Shown here piece by piece: positions 62,508 to 64,000 of a stretch of DNA of 64,000 nt. The DNA comes from Bacteroidales bacterium. GTDB taxonomy: Bacteria > Bacteroidota > Bacteroidia > Bacteroidales > UBA932. A program made the translations under genes and the position numbers. Numbering within the stretch: the stretch's first letter is position 1; each line of letters begins with the position of its first letter. The notes under the pieces were generated by a model. It saw only the letters and a program-made list of their open reading frames with translations. It had not been told where the DNA came from and searched no databases. Location: assembly GCA_024401695.1 (NCBI GenBank), contig JAKSKN010000006.1, forward strand, positions 1-64,000, given 5' to 3'.

Positions 62508-62936
62508 TCATCTGAAGTACAGTTCCGCCTCCTCCTTGCGCCGCTTCACCAGACCGGGAAGCACCACGTTCTTTGCGTGGACCCACTTGGCGAACTCGGC
62601 GCGAATGGCGGGGTCGGATGGGTTAACCTTAATCTTTTTGAGAAGTGTGCTGCGGAGAAAGTTTCCGCAGCCCACGTTGAAGATAAAACTGCATAAGGCA
62701 TCAAACTGGTTCTGCGACAGGCGGCCTTGGATGGCCGTGCTGATGCACGTCTCCGCAACCTTCACGTCACGCTTGAGGTACTCATCCGCTTCCTGCCTGG
62801 TTATCACCTGACTGTCGCGCACACCGCCGGTGTGACCGTAGCCTATGGTCAGGACTCCGGCAGGACACCTGTAGGCCTTCAGGACGCAGCCTTCGTACCT
62901 CTTGATGAGGTTCAATCCCTGTTCACTTATCGTCAT
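62508..62936 (-). CDS. Phage lysozyme (GH24 endolysin)
   Basis: The protein is 142 residues from ATG 62936. The open frame continues to a TTG at 62948. The T4-type fold shows the catalytic glutamate in LIKRYEGCVLKAY, then the aspartate/threonine position in TIGYGHTGG, and the helix region LSQNQFDALCSFIFNVGCGN. It cleaves peptidoglycan glycan strands at the end of infection. No signal peptide is visible, so it needs a holin. Its location between capsid and tail genes is unusual, since lysis genes commonly follow the tail genes or lie early. Confidence 0.92.
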   Translation of the reverse strand: MTISEQGLNLIKRYEGCVLKAYRCPAGVLTIGYGHTGGVRDSQVITRQEADEYLKRDVKVAETCISTAIQGRLSQNQFDALCSFIFNVGCGNFLRSTLLKKIKVNPSDPAIRAEFAKWVHAKNVVLPGLVKRRKEEAELYFR

Positions 62937-62950
62937 GCCCAAATGCAATT

Positions 62951-63961
62951 TTATACATCAAGACCGCTGCCGGAGCCGGAACCAGAACCAGAACCAGAAC
63001 CGGATCCAGAACCGGATCCGCTGCCAGCACCGGATTCTGACTCGCGCTTGTCGAGCCATACGACTTCCTCGCCGAATGCTGTCTGAGTGTCGGCCTTCAT
63101 CAAGAGTTTGAAGAAGTAACGCTCACCGGCATTGGTCAGCTTGTCGATCTGGATGACATCGGGATCATCGGCGAGATTGACACCCACCCAGAGGTTGGTG
63201 TTAAGATCCGGGCCTGTGATTGTGGCCACGTAGAGGCCCTTCGGCCATCTTGCAAGACGCTCAATCTTGACACCACGGAACACGTCAGGAGTGGCCTGAC
63301 TGTAGTCGATGCCCTTGTAAGGCTGGGCGATGAGCTCGGAGCCATACTTTCTCCAGTCACCGGTTGACATGATGATCCTCAGGTCAGCGTTGTCAACGAG
63401 AGTGTCGGGGATAGCCTCGTAGAGGTCATTGAGACGGCCTACGACGGTTGTATTGTTGGAGGTGACGGAAACCTTATCGGTATCGTGTTCCATACGGTAA
63501 ACGAAACCGTTGAACAGCTTGTCGTCCCCCGTTTCGGCATACTCGCCGTTGATGATGTGGTCACCGAGTTCGAACTTGACCTGCTTGGCCAGTTCAGCGA
63601 GGAGGGCGTTCTGCGCCTCCGCAGGAAGTTCGGCGAAAACGAGGGCTCCCTTAGGCTGCCACTTCCTCCAGATCTTCTCGAAGGAACGAGGGTTGAAGGT
63701 GGTGAATGCCATGAAGTCCTTCGGGGCAAGCACACGCTCCGAATACTTGAAGTCGCCCTTGGAGTCGGAATCCGTAGGCATCTCCTTGCGTTTCTGCAGC
63801 ATTGTTGTCGCCTTCAGGCGAGGAATGCTGAAGGTTGATGCGATACCGGGCTCAACGTGGACAAGGCCCTTCTCCACGATTTCATTGCCGGTCGAGGCGA
63901 GGGTGAGCAGCTGCTCGAGGACCTCACCGTTGTAGTTGGTGTTTGTGATCTGTATTGCCAT
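62951..63961 (-). CDS. Major capsid protein (HK97-like)
   Basis: The 336-residue protein has an N-terminal region of capsid character (MAIQITNTNYNGEVLEQLLT). Its central sequences VELGDHIINGEYAET-like, PDTLVDNADLRIIMSTGDWR, VKIERLARWPKGLYVATITG and NLWVGVNLADDPDVIQID are typical of Bacteroidota phage major capsid proteins. The C-terminus is unusual: a perfect Gly-Ser dipeptide repeat of about 24 residues ending in LDV. No protease or scaffold is visible in the window. They would lie to the right. Confidence 0.85.
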   Translation of the reverse strand: MAIQITNTNYNGEVLEQLLTLASTGNEIVEKGLVHVEPGIASTFSIPRLKATTMLQKRKEMPTDSDSKGDFKYSERVLAPKDFMAFTTFNPRSFEKIWRKWQPKGALVFAELPAEAQNALLAELAKQVKFELGDHIINGEYAETGDDKLFNGFVYRMEHDTDKVSVTSNNTTVVGRLNDLYEAIPDTLVDNADLRIIMSTGDWRKYGSELIAQPYKGIDYSQATPDVFRGVKIERLARWPKGLYVATITGPDLNTNLWVGVNLADDPDVIQIDKLTNAGERYFFKLLMKADTQTAFGEEVVWLDKRESESGAGSGSGSGSGSGSGSGSGSGSGLDV

Positions 63962-63976
63962 AATCGATAATGGTGT

Positions 63977-64000
63977 TTAGTTGTTCTTTTTCATTTTGAG
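63977..64000 (-). CDS. 3' end of the upstream phage gene (partial)
   Basis: On the minus strand the bases read ...LKMKKNN followed by a stop at 63977-63979, 16 bases before the capsid ATG. It is presumably the end of the preceding head gene, which extends beyond the window. Confidence 0.35.
   Translation of the reverse strand, partial: LKMKKNN

Larger units (their letters stand above)
43680..64000 (-). mobile_element. Prophage, late half (siphovirus-like, possibly Mu-like), with DGR
   Basis: More than 20 genes all read leftward with gaps of a few bases or small overlaps. They cover capsid, lysis, tail tube, tail chaperones, tape measure, tail tip, fibres, DGR, and a terminal accessory module. 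The right end, with portal, terminase, and integrase or transposase, lies beyond the window. The absence of an integrase at this end and the sub-terminal repeats favour a transposable phage, but MuA/MuB homologues would have to be found to prove it. No stop codons or frameshifts break any gene, so the phage may be functional. Confidence 0.85.

Overview
The window looks like chromosomal DNA from a Bacteroidales bacterium carrying most of the late half of a prophage. The evidence is a SusC/SusD pair, many lipoproteins with Bacteroidota-type signal peptides, -7 boxes of the TAnnTTTG kind, an M56-TonB fusion sensor and a pbpC/alpha-2-macroglobulin pair. I cannot name the genus. An unclassified gut or rumen lineage is plausible.

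Left part (1-6.3 kb) is a mobile-element scar region. It holds a complete IS110/IS1111-type insertion sequence with a candidate guide (bridge-type) RNA, a 250-bp element framed by near-perfect inverted repeats, and a BlaI/M56-TonB regulatory pair with a visible promoter and operator. Next come an IS30 remnant fused to an IS256 remnant, and two IS256-tail plus passenger-gene units (small membrane proteins and a small lipoprotein), each closed by the same 27-bp repeat. A TolC fragment ends the region.

Central part (6.3-42 kb) is ordinary chromosome. It contains lptB and dnaX, a xylan-related pair (GH43 and CE15 esterase), and a long leftward housekeeping stretch (yigZ, serC, serA, DUF1015, recQ, dnaG, metG). 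After that come an FKBP isomerase, a ROK kinase, a sugar MFS transporter, SusD and SusC, two tandem deoxynucleoside kinases, a metallo-beta-lactamase-fold hydrolase, pbpC and an alpha-2-macroglobulin. A GNAT toxin-antitoxin pair and a surface lipoprotein close the segment.

Right part (43.7-64 kb, running off the window) is a siphovirus-like prophage read entirely leftward. In transcription order it encodes the major capsid protein, lysozyme, a membrane/coiled-coil lysis candidate, tail tube, tail-assembly chaperones with a predicted -1 frameshift, tape measure, tail tip and fibre proteins. It then carries a diversity-generating retroelement (DGR), a DUF2829/Tad2-like anti-defence candidate, a structured RNA element, a small HTH protein, an ABC-ATPase/GNAT fusion and a formyltransferase-like protein. 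Two 16-bp direct repeats sit at its edge. The position of a GNAT protein at the extreme end recalls mom in phage Mu, so this may be a Mu-like transposable phage with its own DNA-modification module.

The strongest signal is the DGR. Template repeat 48475-48593 and variable repeat 48916-49034 differ at 10 of 119 positions, and all ten fall on coding-strand adenines of the template. They change 9 of 10 asparagine codons in the C-terminus of a tail-fibre-like protein. The reverse transcriptase has an unusual FMDN in place of YxDD, a long C-terminal extension, and no avd gene beside it.
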